DNA of 64,000 nucleotides from NCBI RefSeq assembly GCF_040802235.1, contig NC_133169.1:45701034-45765033 (forward strand), written 5' to 3'. The position numbers were made by a program, and so were the translations under genes. Numbering within the stretch: the stretch's first letter is position 1; each line of letters starts with the position of its first letter. This document shows positions 11,695 through 22,679 of the stretch, one piece after another. The notes beneath the pieces were generated by a model, which was given only the letters and a program-made list of their open reading frames with translations, made no database searches and had not been told where the DNA came from. This DNA comes from Manis javanica (lineage: Eukaryota > Chordata > Mammalia > Pholidota > Manidae).

Positions 11695-13275
11695 TTATGT
11701 GTGAGACTATATCTAGACTCTGCTCCTTTACATTGTTTTATGTGACTATTCTTTCTCCAACACTATACTGTCTTGGTTAATGTAGCTTTATAGTAAGTCT
11801 TGAAATGAGACAGTTTATATCCTCCAACTTTGCCTTTTTCAGAATTGTTTCAGCTCTTGTAGTTCCTTTGATTTTTCCGTATACATTTTAGAATTAGCTT
11901 CTCAATTTCTACAAAATATCCTGCTATGATATTAAAATTGCACTGAGGGAAAATTGACATCATAGCAACATTGAGACTTTCAACTTATGAACAGGGTATA
12001 TCTCTAATTTGTTTAGGTCTTTGATTTCTTTAATAAATGTTTTGGAGATTATACACAGTTTGCTAAATTTTGGAGTTAAATTACACCACAGTATTTTGTA
12101 TTATTTGATGTTATTATAATGTCACTATTTGAAAATTCTCAACTTTTTTGGTAATATATAAACTATATATAGAAATGCAATTAATTTTGTAAATTGAACT
12201 TATATTGGCCTTCTATCCATTGACCTTGCTAAACTTACTAATTAGTCCTTGTGACTTTCTCATGGATTCTTTGGCATTTTCTAATATACAATCATGTCGC
12301 CTGTGAAGAGAATTACTTTTATTTCTTCCATTCTAATTTGTATGCCTTTGTCTTTTATTTCTATTTCTTCTCTTACTGCAATGAGTAAAACTTTCAGTAT
12401 GAAGTCACATAACAGTGGCGAAAGGTGACGCCCCAGCCTTGTTCCTGATACTGTTCTTGATTTGCCCTTTCACAATTAACTGTGGTGTCAGCAGGCCATT
12501 TTATAGATGCTTTTCCTCAGTTTGAGAAAGTTCCCTTCTATTATTAACTATCTGAGGGTTTTTAATTAGGCATGAATGCTGAATTTGTCAAATGATTTTC
12601 TGCATCTCTTGGGATGAGCATATGTATTTCTTTTGTCTACTGATATGGTGAATTAACTCGATTGAGTTTTGGATTTTTAACTTCCCTTGCATGCTGAGAT
12701 AAACCTCACTTTGTCATGTTGTATTGTCTTTTTAACATAATGTTGGATTTCAATTGCTGGTATTTTATTGAAGATCTTTGAATCCATGATACTGAGGGAT
12801 ATTTGGTCTCTAGTCTTCTTGTACTGTCTGTTTCTAACATCAGGTAATGCTGGCCTTAAGAGGTGAGTTGGGAGGCATTCCTTTCTCTTTTATTTTCTGG
12901 AAAAATTTGTGTACAATTGTTAAATGTTTGAGAAAACTTGCTGGTGCAGCCATCTGGGCCTAAAACTTTTTTTTTCCTGGAAGGTTTTTAGCCACAAATT
13001 TTATTTTTAAAGTATGTATTAGATTATTCAAGATATCTGTTTCTTCCTCATGTGTGCTTCATCTTTATGGTCATAATTATCTGTAGGATCTGCAATGATG
13101 TCCCTCCTTTCTTCCTAAAATTGGTAATTTATGTCTTCTCTCTTTTTTATCTTGGCCAGTATAGCTAGTCAGTTAATAATTTTTTTTTCAAAGAACCAGT
13201 CCTTTGTTTCTTTCTATCTTTTAAGATTTTCCCATTTCTTGTTTTTTGTTATTTTGATTATTTCCTGGATTGCTT
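11695..13275 (-). mobile_element. Old L1 fragment, ORF2 (reverse-transcriptase part), antisense
   Basis: Read on the minus strand this follows the middle of L1 ORF2. On the plus strand one sees the familiar order 'ctcaatttctacaaaatat', 'ttgcactgagg', 'ggcattttctaatatacaat', 'tttctgcatctcttggga' and 'gctggtattttattgaag', ending near 'aagaaccagtcctttg'. Every frame is broken, so it is a long-dead L1M-type copy. Boundaries are approximate. Confidence 0.75.
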
Positions 13276-13755
13276 TGCAGGAATCAACACTCTAGGTCAT
13301 TGTGTTTTAAACTTTAAAAAACTGTGAATTGCAATAAATATTCATTGTATCACAGCTCCATATGGGCAACAAAGAGCCCTCATGCATATAATTAAAACAA
13401 TCTTTCTTGTATTACCTGTGATAAATGTCACTTTTCCCCCAATTCCATTCCATTTTGTTCCAGCCTGGCTGTATTCTCTTTTGCTAAGAAAAAGCTGTTC
13501 ACAACCTGCCAACTATATCCACTGCCTATTAATAGTTAGTGATATGCAGTTTGAGAAAATGCTGAAGATGATTCTAATAAAAGGTCACATATACACCACT
13601 TTGTGAAGCCCTATACCATGTTTGATCCATGTCATTGATGATAATGTGCCCTATCTTGTTTTCATTTTTTAGTCCTACATCATATCCCTAGAATTCTCTT
13701 GCCAGGTCGAAATGGGCAATTATTGAACATACTTTGCATGTGGTAGTTTATGCAT
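13276..13755. other. No gene seen
   Basis: Non-coding sequence. A 74-codon plus-strand open frame (13382-13606) has no recognisable content. Confidence 0.4.
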
Positions 13756-14375
13756 TCATTTGACAAATAATGAACCCAGGTATCAATTTAGGCACGTGGA
13801 TATGGCACTGAATAAAACAGAGTCGTTTATCTATGATATTTCTATCTTAGTGAGTAAAAACCATCAGTAAAATAGACAAGTATGTCAAATTATGGTAAGT
13901 GCAATGGCAAAAAACAGAACCAGATAAAGAAGAAAGGCATGGCAATGTCGTGCCATCTTATTTGTCAGTGACTGTTTCTCTTAAAAGGTAATGTCTGTGC
14001 AAAGAGCTGAAGTAATGAGAAATAACTGGGAAAGAGCATTCCAAACAGAGGGAAGAGCAAGTGCAAAAGCCCTGAGGCAAGATCCTGCTAAGAACTGGAG
14101 AGGAGCCTGTAGGGGGAGGGGAGTGGTGGAGATGGGGGCTGAGAGCAGAAAAGCATCCAGGCCTCCGGATCACTCTGCAGCCATGGCAGTGACAGGAGTT
14201 CCCTCTGAGAGAAAGGGGACGCTGTTTGAGGTGGTTTTGCAGCTGAGTTATATGATCCAACCTTACACTTAAAAAGAATGAATCAGTCTGCTGTGGGAGT
14301 GTAGAACACAGGGAGTAAGGTGAGGGCAAAGGAAGGTGGTGGTGGTGACTTGGATCAGGGGGAGAGAGCGACAAG
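13756..14375 (+). repeat. Ancient interspersed repeat (unnamed family), copy 2
   Basis: Best-preserved copy of the family also seen at about 6640 and 35760. Words include 'atatggcactgaataaaac', 'agagcattccaaacagaggg', 'agcaagtgcaaaagccctga' and 'gctgtgggagtgtag'. Open frames of 138 codons (-) and 93 codons (+) overlap inside it and are not genes. Confidence 0.55.
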
Positions 14376-14479
14376 GGTGGTGAGAAGTGATTGGATTCTG
14401 TGTATATCTAGAAGGTAAAGCTCACCAAATCTGATGGTAAATTGTACAAAAGCAGGCAAGAAGCCAGCCCCCACTCTCT

Positions 14480-14690
14480 ATGATCCCATTTTATGTATTT
14501 TTATAACTTACCATTTGAAATTGTATATTTTGTTTGTCTTGTTTATTATCTTTTTGGTTGCTAGATGAGGCACCCATGAGGTCAGAGACTACATCCGCCC
14601 TGTTCATAGCCATATTCCAGCACCTTAGAAATGTGCGTGGCACATATAGCTGCTCAATAAATATTTGATTGTATGTATGAGTGGAAAGAT
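14480..14690 (+). repeat. L2 LINE 3' end
   Basis: The stretch matches the conserved 3' terminus of L2 in order: 'ccatgaggtcagagac', 'attccagcaccttagaa', 'gtggcacatatagctgct' and 'caataaatatttgattg'. L2 is an ancient, inactive mammalian LINE. Confidence 0.8.
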
Positions 14691-15954
14691 AGGAATTTGA
14701 AATCTAACACGGAGTCCTTAATGTATTTCTGCCCTTTCATGTCTAATTCTACTTCCAGGAATCTACTTTGAGGAAATGCCAAAGACTTTTCCCCATAGGT
14801 ATTTGTCAGAGCAACTGACTCTAATAGTGGAAAATTGAACACATTCTAACGGTTCAACAAGAAGATAACTGGGGACATCTCCCAAATGGCTCAAGGAAGA
14901 CTTTGCCCACGTTCAGAGCAGGATGGTCAGTGGTGGGAAACTGCCCTCTCGGCCGGAGCCTGGCAGGCCCACGGGCACAGGATTATGCCAGCCAGATGGC
15001 AGGGTAATGTTAGTTCATTTCAAATCGAGCATTCCAATTACAGCTCTTAAAATCTCATGGGCTTAATTTAAAAAGTTTTACAGCAGGCTTTGAACCAGTT
15101 TCTGGGGCTTCATTATGTCGGCTCTCTTCACCATGGCCCATGGATAGAAGGTGTTAAGGAAGGAAGGTGACTAAGGGGCAAAAAAGGAGAAGTGTATATG
15201 GTAGAAACACCCAAGGGAAAGTGGAAACGGGGCTTTCATTAAAACCCGGCTGGACAACTTGCATCCGTGAGTTTAGAGAAGAAGAGGGTAGCCTTAGAAA
15301 TTGATGTGGGAATATGGGCTTGCTTGGCCCCTCACAGGTGACATTTCAGTAGACGCTGCTGAACAGCTCCTGGCAGGTACTGGCTGCCTTCCTGTGGGAA
15401 CTCACGCCTGTGCGCACAAATGTGAACACACTGGCATTTACTGTTTTACCGATTAAAGGAACCTACCTTTATTCTGCTGAGTCTTGGAGAAAATGAGTGG
15501 TATCAGTTCCTTTTAAAAAAAATTTGCACAATGAAGTTCTGAATCCTAGTACCCAATACTAAATTTATCTATTCCAAATCAAATAATTTCTCAGCTGAAA
15601 GGTACTCAGACTATTTTGCCCTTTCATTTTACAAATTTTTCAAAAGGAAGAGGTTTGGTGGTTCAGTTTAGTGTTACTAACCATTAATTCTTTAATTTTT
15701 TTGAAATCAATTGCCCATTTTTCTAGTAAGTCAGTGGCTATATTGTGGCTCAGGGGTGAAGATACAGGTAGGGCCCTTTTAAATCTTCTTTAAAACTTTA
15801 AAGTAGCCATTACTTGTTGAAACAATCATCTATTTTATAAAAGTATAAAAGTACCTTCCCTATAGTAACCTAGGTGGTATCCTTCCTTTGACATTTATAC
15901 AATTTGCAAGGAATTGAAGTATTGCAGATATTATTGCTGCTGCCTCTTAGCCAT
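14691..15954. other. No gene seen
   Basis: Mixed unique-looking sequence. No coding frame with family features. It becomes AT-rich just before an abrupt GC-rich block at 15955. Confidence 0.4.
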
Positions 15955-16548
15955 TGCGCGCGCGGTCTCGCCCTCGCCCCGCCCCCGCCGCGGACTCCTC
16001 AGCGCCCGCGGCAGCCGCCTACCCACAGGGCAGGGGGGGGGGGGGGGGGGGGGGGGGGACTGGGGATGCCGCCTACACACAGTGCAGCGGGCCGGCGGGG
16101 GGACCGGGGCCGCCGCCTACCCACAGTGCAGCGGGCCAGAGGTGGGGCGGGGCCGCCGCCAACCCACAGGGCAGCGGGCCCGCGGGGGGACTGGGGATGC
16201 AGCCTACACACAGTACAGCAGGCCAGCGGGGAGCTCGGGGTAGCCGCCTACCGGCAGGTCAGCGAAAAGAGCAAGGCCGCCGCCTACCCACAGATCATCG
16301 GGCCGCGGGGGGACCGGGGCCGCCCCAACCCACAGTGCAGCGGGCCGGCGGGGGGACCGGGGCTGCCGCCTACCCACAGTGCAGCGGGCCAGAGGTGGGG
16401 CGGGGCCGCGGGGGGACTGGGGATGCGGCCTACACACAGTACAGCAGGCCAGCGGGAGTGCCGGGGCTTCCGCCTACCCACAGTGCAGCGGGCCTGCACA
16501 GGGTTAGGGGCCGCCAGGGTCTGCGGGCGCGGCGCCAGGGACGGGCAA
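15955..16548. repeat. GC-rich minisatellite, about 43-bp units with higher-order pattern
   Basis: About eleven tandem units built on a core such as 'gcctacccacagtgcagcgg' (roughly 43 bases) occupy 16016-16515. GC-rich flanks start at the run of CG dinucleotides at 15957. Variant units recur in order (gccggcgggggg, gccagaggtgggg, ccgcggggggactgggg, then acacacagtacagcaggcc), giving a higher-order period of about four units. The copy near 16371-16430 has two variants fused by an internal deletion. The unit is not a multiple of three and Gly/Pro/Ala-rich frames are open on both strands in several frames, so these are shadows of the repeat rather than a gene. The borders with AT-rich DNA are sharp. 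Confidence 0.85.
16033..16058 (+). repeat. 26-base G homopolymer
   Basis: An uninterrupted run of 26 G lies in the first unit of the minisatellite. Such runs can form G-quadruplexes on the plus strand and are prone to length error in sequencing and replication, so the exact length should be treated with care. Confidence 0.8.
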
Positions 16549-17539
16549 TCATGGTTAAAATTTTCCTAGGTTTGATACTTATAAATGGGGAATCATAAGA
16601 AATGGACCCCAATTACAAGAAACATACAGGCAGCTCCATCAAGGCACCGCCTAACTGAATTTAATGATAAAGACAAATAGAAAAATCAAGGATAAAACTG
16701 ACAGGAACGAGGACGACGGCACGTTTCTCGTAGGCAACAATGTGGACACAGATTCACATGAGGTATTAGTTTTAGTTTTATTCTGAGAAAAGTAAAATAC
16801 ATTATCATCACTATGTTTCTAGTCTTCCTGGATGTTTTAACGTATTTATTTTTCAGATTAACAATGGGACCACTCTATTTCTGGTTGAAAGGGAATTTTG
16901 TTTTCTGGTTTTGTGCTATGGTTTTCATTTTATGCTCAGAAAAGCGTTTGCAAAACTACTTGTATAAAAGTACACAAGGAATGTAGAAACATAGGAAAAT
17001 GGGATTTTAAAGCAGCTTGTCCTATGGTTTCCAATTTTTGAACTTCTGTACATATTATAACTCATACATGAAAACCCGCCTTCTAAATGCTGAGATTATT
17101 AATTTACAAATGTCAACACCGACCTCTTAGAGTAACTGCAGGAAGCTCTTAAAGAATTTAGAGCTATTGGGATTATCTATCTAATCATCTATGTACAGAC
17201 TTACCTACCTTACCCGTACTTTGAATAAAAGCAACTTCATCTAATGTGTTACTTTTGTCTGCTCTGAAACACACAAAAGAAACAGAAGTAAACATGGTGT
17301 GTCATTGTGGCATTACTTTTATGTACCTTATACTCTCTTGTCCACCTCTCAGTAGTATGACAGTATTTACATGAATGTTTTTAGAAACAAGAACACTAGT
17401 ATTTTTAATTCCTTATTGTCACAAAATCAAAAGCTTTTAATTGTGCAAAAATATATTACTTAGGATATATTTGATTTCCTTTATTATCACATGTGATATT
17501 GAAGTGTTTTAATAAAGACTTTAGTTTTTTAAATAAGCT
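16549..17539. other. No gene seen
   Basis: AT-rich non-coding sequence immediately right of the GC-rich block. No repeat family was recognised. Confidence 0.4.
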
Positions 17540-17990
17540 AAAGGTTACAAAAGAACTGAGGAAGTTAGATACCCCAAATCTCCTCTACTCCCGTACATGC
17601 AGTCTCCCCATTATCAACATCCTGTACTACATTTGCTACAACTGATGAACCTACATTAACACATAATTTACCTTACCTCTTGCTGTTGCATGAACCCAAA
17701 TATTCTATGGTTATTATATATCTGACATTATAGAATACCACACAGAGTATTTCCACTGCCCTAAAAATCCTGTGTGCTCTGGCTATTCATCTTTTTTCCT
17801 CTCCCTTCCTGTGGGAAACCACTATTCTATTGTCTCTATAGTTTTCCCTTCCCAAAATGTCAGATAGTCGTAATCATACAGTATGTAACCTTTTCAGATT
17901 GGCTACTTTCACTTAGTAATATGCATTTAAGGTTTCTCCATGTCTTTTCATGGTTTGAATACTCATTTCTTCATAGTGTTGAGTTCTAAA
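17540..17990 (-). mobile_element. Old L1 3' UTR/ORF2 end, antisense
   Basis: On the plus strand the sequence shows 'ccattatcaacatcctg', 'tttccactgccctaaaaatc', 'aatcatacagtatgtaacc' and 'tttctccatgtcttttcatg'. This is the 3' region of an old L1 read from the other strand. No frame is open across it. Confidence 0.65.
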
Positions 17991-18599
17991 AATTAAACAA
18001 AAGCTACAAACTATTCTAAGCTATTCTGTCATGGCAAATGTATTTTTAAAATTTTATGCCACAAATTAGGAAAAGTTACACAAAATAAAAAACACTAAAT
18101 TTCAGAAGGTACAACACTGTAATATAGAAATGTTTTAAAATGGGACTTAATTTTCAACATGTAGAAAACTAAAGAACTCTACTTAGTGCACTAAACATAA
18201 TTTTCCTTACTTAAATCACTGTGGTAGCCTCTGCAGAGAAGATTAGTTTCTTAAAATCTTATTTTACACCATAATGAATGCTAGATATGCTGGAACTGAG
18301 GAAGAAAATGAAGCCAATCGTGGGGAGGATTTTGAATCTCAAAAGGACACAGACATGGACTTTTATAGGCAAATGGAAAAGATCAAATTAATGTAACCCA
18401 TAAACAGAAGATCATATAGAAAATAAGAATGGTAAATGTCAAAAAATGGAATTGGTAAGCATGTAAGAAATGATGTTCTTTGCCCATTTAATAAAATTTG
18501 CTGGGAAACTCATATGTATCACTTTGCAGAATTAATCTTATCTCTGTACCAATTAGTGCAGAGATAAGATTAATATAAAGGGCATTTTTTAAATGACTA
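17991..18599. other. No gene seen apart from a hairpin
   Basis: AT-rich non-coding stretch. The only structured element is the inverted repeat at 18531-18574. Confidence 0.4.
18531..18574. repeat. Perfect 16-bp inverted repeat, 12-nt loop
   Basis: Arms 18531-18546 (attaatcttatctctg) and 18559-18574 (cagagataagattaat) are exact reverse complements around the loop taccaattagtg. No terminator or RNA family is recognised. It could form a strong hairpin in either strand's transcript. Confidence 0.85.
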
Positions 18600-19495
18600 A
18601 GAGACCTGGAAGACCCATTATTTCCAATTCAGCCTCAAACAAGCTGTACAAAAAACTGAAAATGAATGAAAAAACATTTGAGTATTCATTTTAGGACAAG
18701 GCCCTGACTAACCCCTGCATAGCAAATGTGCAGAATGGTGCTAAAGGCGGATAACCAAGGCTTTGAAAACTTAAATGACATTGGAACTGTCAGCCACATA
18801 AAATGATACAGAATTTGCACTCTCAGCATAAGTACTCTGAAAATGAATCAAACAATTCTAAATTATCCAATAATCAAAGAATCAGAAAATGTGTTCAATT
18901 TTAAAGGGAAGAAATAACAGATGTTCATGATGATGTAGATACTGGAATTTTCAGAAAATGACTTTAATACAGCTATTACCAACTGTAGTCTATGAGGGAA
19001 GACACTTTTGAAATGAGTGGGAAAATGGAAGCACAGAGAGATGTACAAACCATAAGAACCAAAATGAAAAATTTAGACTGTTATTTAAAATAATTAGACT
19101 TTAAAAAATCACACATTGGGCCAAACAGGAGTACTGTCACTGCAAAGGAAAGATACACTAATCTGAAGGCAAGAAGTAGAAATTCAATCTGAAGAGAACA
19201 AAATTGTAAAAAGGAATAAATAGTCTCCAAGGCTTGTGGGGCACCAAACGTTCTAAATTTCATGCGGAAACTATCCTTAGAAATAATGGCCAAAGTTTTC
19301 CAAATTTGGGGACAGATGCATGTATAGATTCATGAAGCTCAGTGAGTTTTGTAACACATGAACAGGATCTGTATAATGAGAAATGCAGAAATGCAAGTAC
19401 TGATTAAAGAAAAATAAGACCCAAATAAATGGAGAGAAATTATTTTCATGGCTGGGACTGCCCAACAGACTGAGGATGTCAGTTCTTGACAAAAT
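18600..19495 (+). mobile_element. Probable old HAL1/L1-like fragment
   Basis: Segments such as 'aaaatgactttaatacagct', 'aatgagtgggaaaatggaag' and 'aaaccataagaaccaaaatg' resemble the ORF1-like part of HAL1 or old L1. Divergence is high and the assignment is tentative. Confidence 0.45.
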
Positions 19496-20990
19496 GATTT
19501 GTGTGTTCTATGTGAACCCTTTTAAAAGCACAAAAAGATTTTTTTCCACATAAATTAACAAGTTTCCCTTAAACTTTATGTGGAAACACAAAGGAATCTG
19601 AATGGCTAAAACACTACTGGAAAAGCAGCAGGAAGTTTATAAGCATCACAGGACCCGCTTTTTAAGATGTAGTCACCAGTATCTACAGCAAACAGTACAG
19701 CATGGGATAGACACAAGACCAGAGACAGAGTGGCAGAAACAGACCCACACAAACGTGACAAGAGGATTTTTTGACCAAGGTTACAAAAGTGATTCAGTGG
19801 AAGAGGAAGAGCCTTTTTTTATAAAATGGTGCTGGGACAAGTAGATATGAATAACAAACAATTATCCATCTAAACCTCACACCTCATACAAAAATGAACT
19901 GAAGTAGATCAAATATGGAACTATGTATAAAATCTAAAAGTATAAACATGAAAAGCGAGGAAAAATCTTTGAGACCTAAGAGTTAGGTGACAAGTTCTTG
20001 GACATGACCCCAAAGGCAGTCTCCATAAAGGAAAACAGCTGGTATGTCTGGTTCATAAAAATTAAAAACATTTCTTCTGTGTATGACCAGGTCAAGAGAA
20101 TGAGAACAACAAGCCACCCACTGGGAGAAAATATCTTCAAATTACATATACAACAAATAATTCATATCCAGAACATACTAAAAGCTCTACCAATAATAAG
20201 CAACCCAAACTAATAGACGGGCCAAAAGCTTACACAGACAACTCACAAGGAAATATGGGCAAATGACAAGTACAGAAAAAGATGCTTAGCAACACTAGTC
20301 ATTAGGGAAACGCATGGTAAAACCACACAAGCCACACACTACTGTGTTCTGTTAAAATGGCTTAAGAACACTCACACTATCACATACTGGTGAGGATGCA
20401 GGCAAACAGAATTACTCATACATCAGTGGGAATACAAAAATGGTAAGGTCATTATGGAAACTGAGTTTTTAAAGAAGATACATTCTTACCATATGACCAA
20501 ACACTAACACTCTTAGGCATTTGTATGAAAAAGACAAAAACAATTTATCACAAAAATCTCGACATTAATGTCACAGCTTAACCTATAATCAAAAATCATG
20601 TGAAACAGCATAATGCCCTTGAATATATGATACACTGAACTGTTCTACATCATGAAATGGAATACTCAGCAATAGAAGTAATAGACTATCAATATATGCA
20701 ACAACCTGGCTGGGTCTTAAGGGTTATGTTTGAAATAAAAAAACATAAAAATCTCACAAGTTTATATACTAAATGACTCCATTTATATAAAATTCTTGAA
20801 GTGAGAAGAAACATAGAGATGGGGAGTAGGTAAGTGGTCACTGAGAGTTAGGGACAGGAAGGGCAGATGTAACAGGAGCCACGTGAGGGATTTGCTTTGA
20901 GGACAACATCTCTTTATCTTGATTGCAATGATGGGCATATAAATCTATACATGGTAAAATGTCATAGAAATATACATGAAAACATAAGCA
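19496..20990 (+). mobile_element. Old L1 fragment, ORF2 3' half and 3' UTR
   Basis: The order 'aaatggtgctgggacaag', 'aaatctttgagacctaag', 'gggagaaaatatcttcaaat', 'cacatactggtgaggatg', 'ccatatgaccaaacac' and 'gaaatggaatactcagcaat' follows the end of L1 ORF2, then a degenerate 3' UTR. Many stops and indels. Short open frames inside (for example 19602-19844) are ORF2 debris. Confidence 0.75.
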
Positions 20991-21289
20991 GAATGACACC
21001 TGCCATTGTAGTGAAATCTGAGGAAGGCCTGTAGTCTGGCTTATGGTGTTGTTCCAAACAATTTCCTTGTTCGGATAAATGCACTGTGATCACGTTGGGG
21101 GAGCTGCCTCATGAGGTTTCTGCAACTTCTTGTGAGTTTATGTCAACATTTAAAAGGTTTTTTTTTTTTTTAAGTTCAGCAAATCTTAAATAATATAAAC
21201 TAAAAAATTTAAAGACCCTATGCAGACACATCATAATCAAACTGCTGATACACAGAGGTAAGGAAAACAAATCTCAAAAAGGTATGAGA
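20991..21289. other. No gene seen
   Basis: Short non-coding gap with a T run near 21158-21171. Confidence 0.4.
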
Positions 21290-21485
21290 AATTATTTTCA
21301 GCCTCCATTTATGCCAGACACCATACTAGGTGCTTTTACCTGTGTCTGTTACCTTCACAATTCCCATTATTTTAGGTAACATTCTCTCCTCTTTGAAGAC
21401 GAGAGCACTGACCCAAAAGTGTGCAAAACTGCTAAGAGTTGGTAAAGAATTTAAGCCCAGGTCTACTCCACTGAAGTCCAATTTT
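21290..21485 (+). repeat. MIR element
   Basis: The words 'tatgccagacaccatactag', 'gtgcttttacctg' and 'atttaagcccaggtct' follow the MIR core and 3' part. Located just beyond the 3' end of FAM170A. Confidence 0.65.
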
Positions 21486-21735
21486 TTTGTATACATATGT
21501 AAACCTTCTCAACACAGCTTCCTAACTAATCAAGAACATAGTATACATACCAAGTGTAAGTATATACCCCTAACTGTTTCAGTACAAACTCCGAGGACTA
21601 TAGTGTGCTACCCCTTTCTACCCTATACCATGTCAATGATTAAAAAGAAATTATCATGTTAAAGCTAATTTGCATCCGTTAAGATACATTAGATAACAAA
21701 CAACAGTAAATGACTGGCTAATTGAGGCAAAATGA

Positions 21736-21741
21736 TTTATT
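21736..21741 (-). promoter_or_regulatory. Candidate poly(A) signal of FAM170A
   Basis: On the minus strand the hexamer AATAAA occurs about 145 bases past the FAM170A stop codon. It is the nearest canonical signal downstream of the gene and would give a short 3' UTR. Use is inferred from position. Confidence 0.55.
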
Positions 21742-21885
21742 GAAGGGTTAGTGAGGATGCCTAATCAATTAAAGTAACAGCTAAAACAGCCAAGTCCTTC
21801 AAAAAAGAGGAGCTGAAAGGGCCAGTAGTGGTGGCTCAGTAGAGGGTGGCCTGCTTCACTTTCACTCTTCTGGGGCCTGAAACGT

Positions 21886-22679
21886 CTACTTGCAGGAGGA
21901 TGTCTTACTGCGAGACCGCTTTTGGTCTGGCAGGTAAACGTTCTCATCCTGATGGTCTCCTCCCAGTTCTCGGGCTCTCTTCTTGTGCTTGCTGATCATC
22001 TGAGCAAAGGCCCGGTTGAAAACGTGGCAGCTGAAGCGCTCATGGGCCGCATTTTCCACGTGTGCCTGCAGGACCTCCAAGCTATGGAAAACCTGGTAGC
22101 AGCCCAGGCACCTGAAGCCACTGTCCAGGGTCCCCAGCCCCTGGGGTGTCTTGGCCCTGGAGCCCTCCTCCTGGGCTGGAGGCTCCCCTGCACCACCAGC
22201 CGGCTCCCTCCCCTGTAGGGCATTGTTATCTGAGCTGCACTCCATGTCAGTGAGGTGTTTCGGTGGAGACACATAAGAGGGTCTTCTCAGAAAAGCATTC
22301 TGGCTTTTTGGTGTTAAAAAGGCCCCAGATGTTTTTTGGGCCACTTGAGAAAAAACACACTGCACCAGTTTGGTCTTTTTTGAGGTGGGCTCTAACACTT
22401 CCACCCCACCCCACCAGACAGTCACATCTCTTTTCAGAAAGACACGCCTGTAATAAATTTCCCTGATGGGTGCTGTGTCCCTGTGCTGTGGGAACAGAGA
22501 GGACCCACCCTGCTGACTCACAGGGACTGGAGAGGAGGTAGAGGAGGAGGCGGAGGGAGAGGAGGAGGAGGTGGAGGAGGATGGAGAGGAGGAGGAAGCT
22601 TCCCGCTCCTCCCAGACCTGGGGCGGAGTCATCTCAAGGGCCCCAACACGAGGAACATCTTCAGGTAACTTGGTGATTT
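21886..22679 (-). CDS. FAM170A: FAM170A terminal coding exon with zinc finger
   Basis: Acceptor cttttcccag precedes 22679 and the stop codon is at 21886-21888. Encodes the Ser-rich tract (GGA-type repeat on the plus strand, about 22530-22605), the IYY block, and the C2H2 finger C-x2-C-x12-H-x5-H. The overlapping plus-strand open frames at 21922-22668 are shadows. Confidence 0.85.

Noticed and set aside
15904..16598. Long open frames in the GC-rich repeat (up to 221 codons)
   Set aside because: Frames are open in several registers on both strands because of a 43-base repeat unit free of stops; the composition is Gly/Pro/Ala/Arg-rich and no start context, domain or splice signals support a protein.
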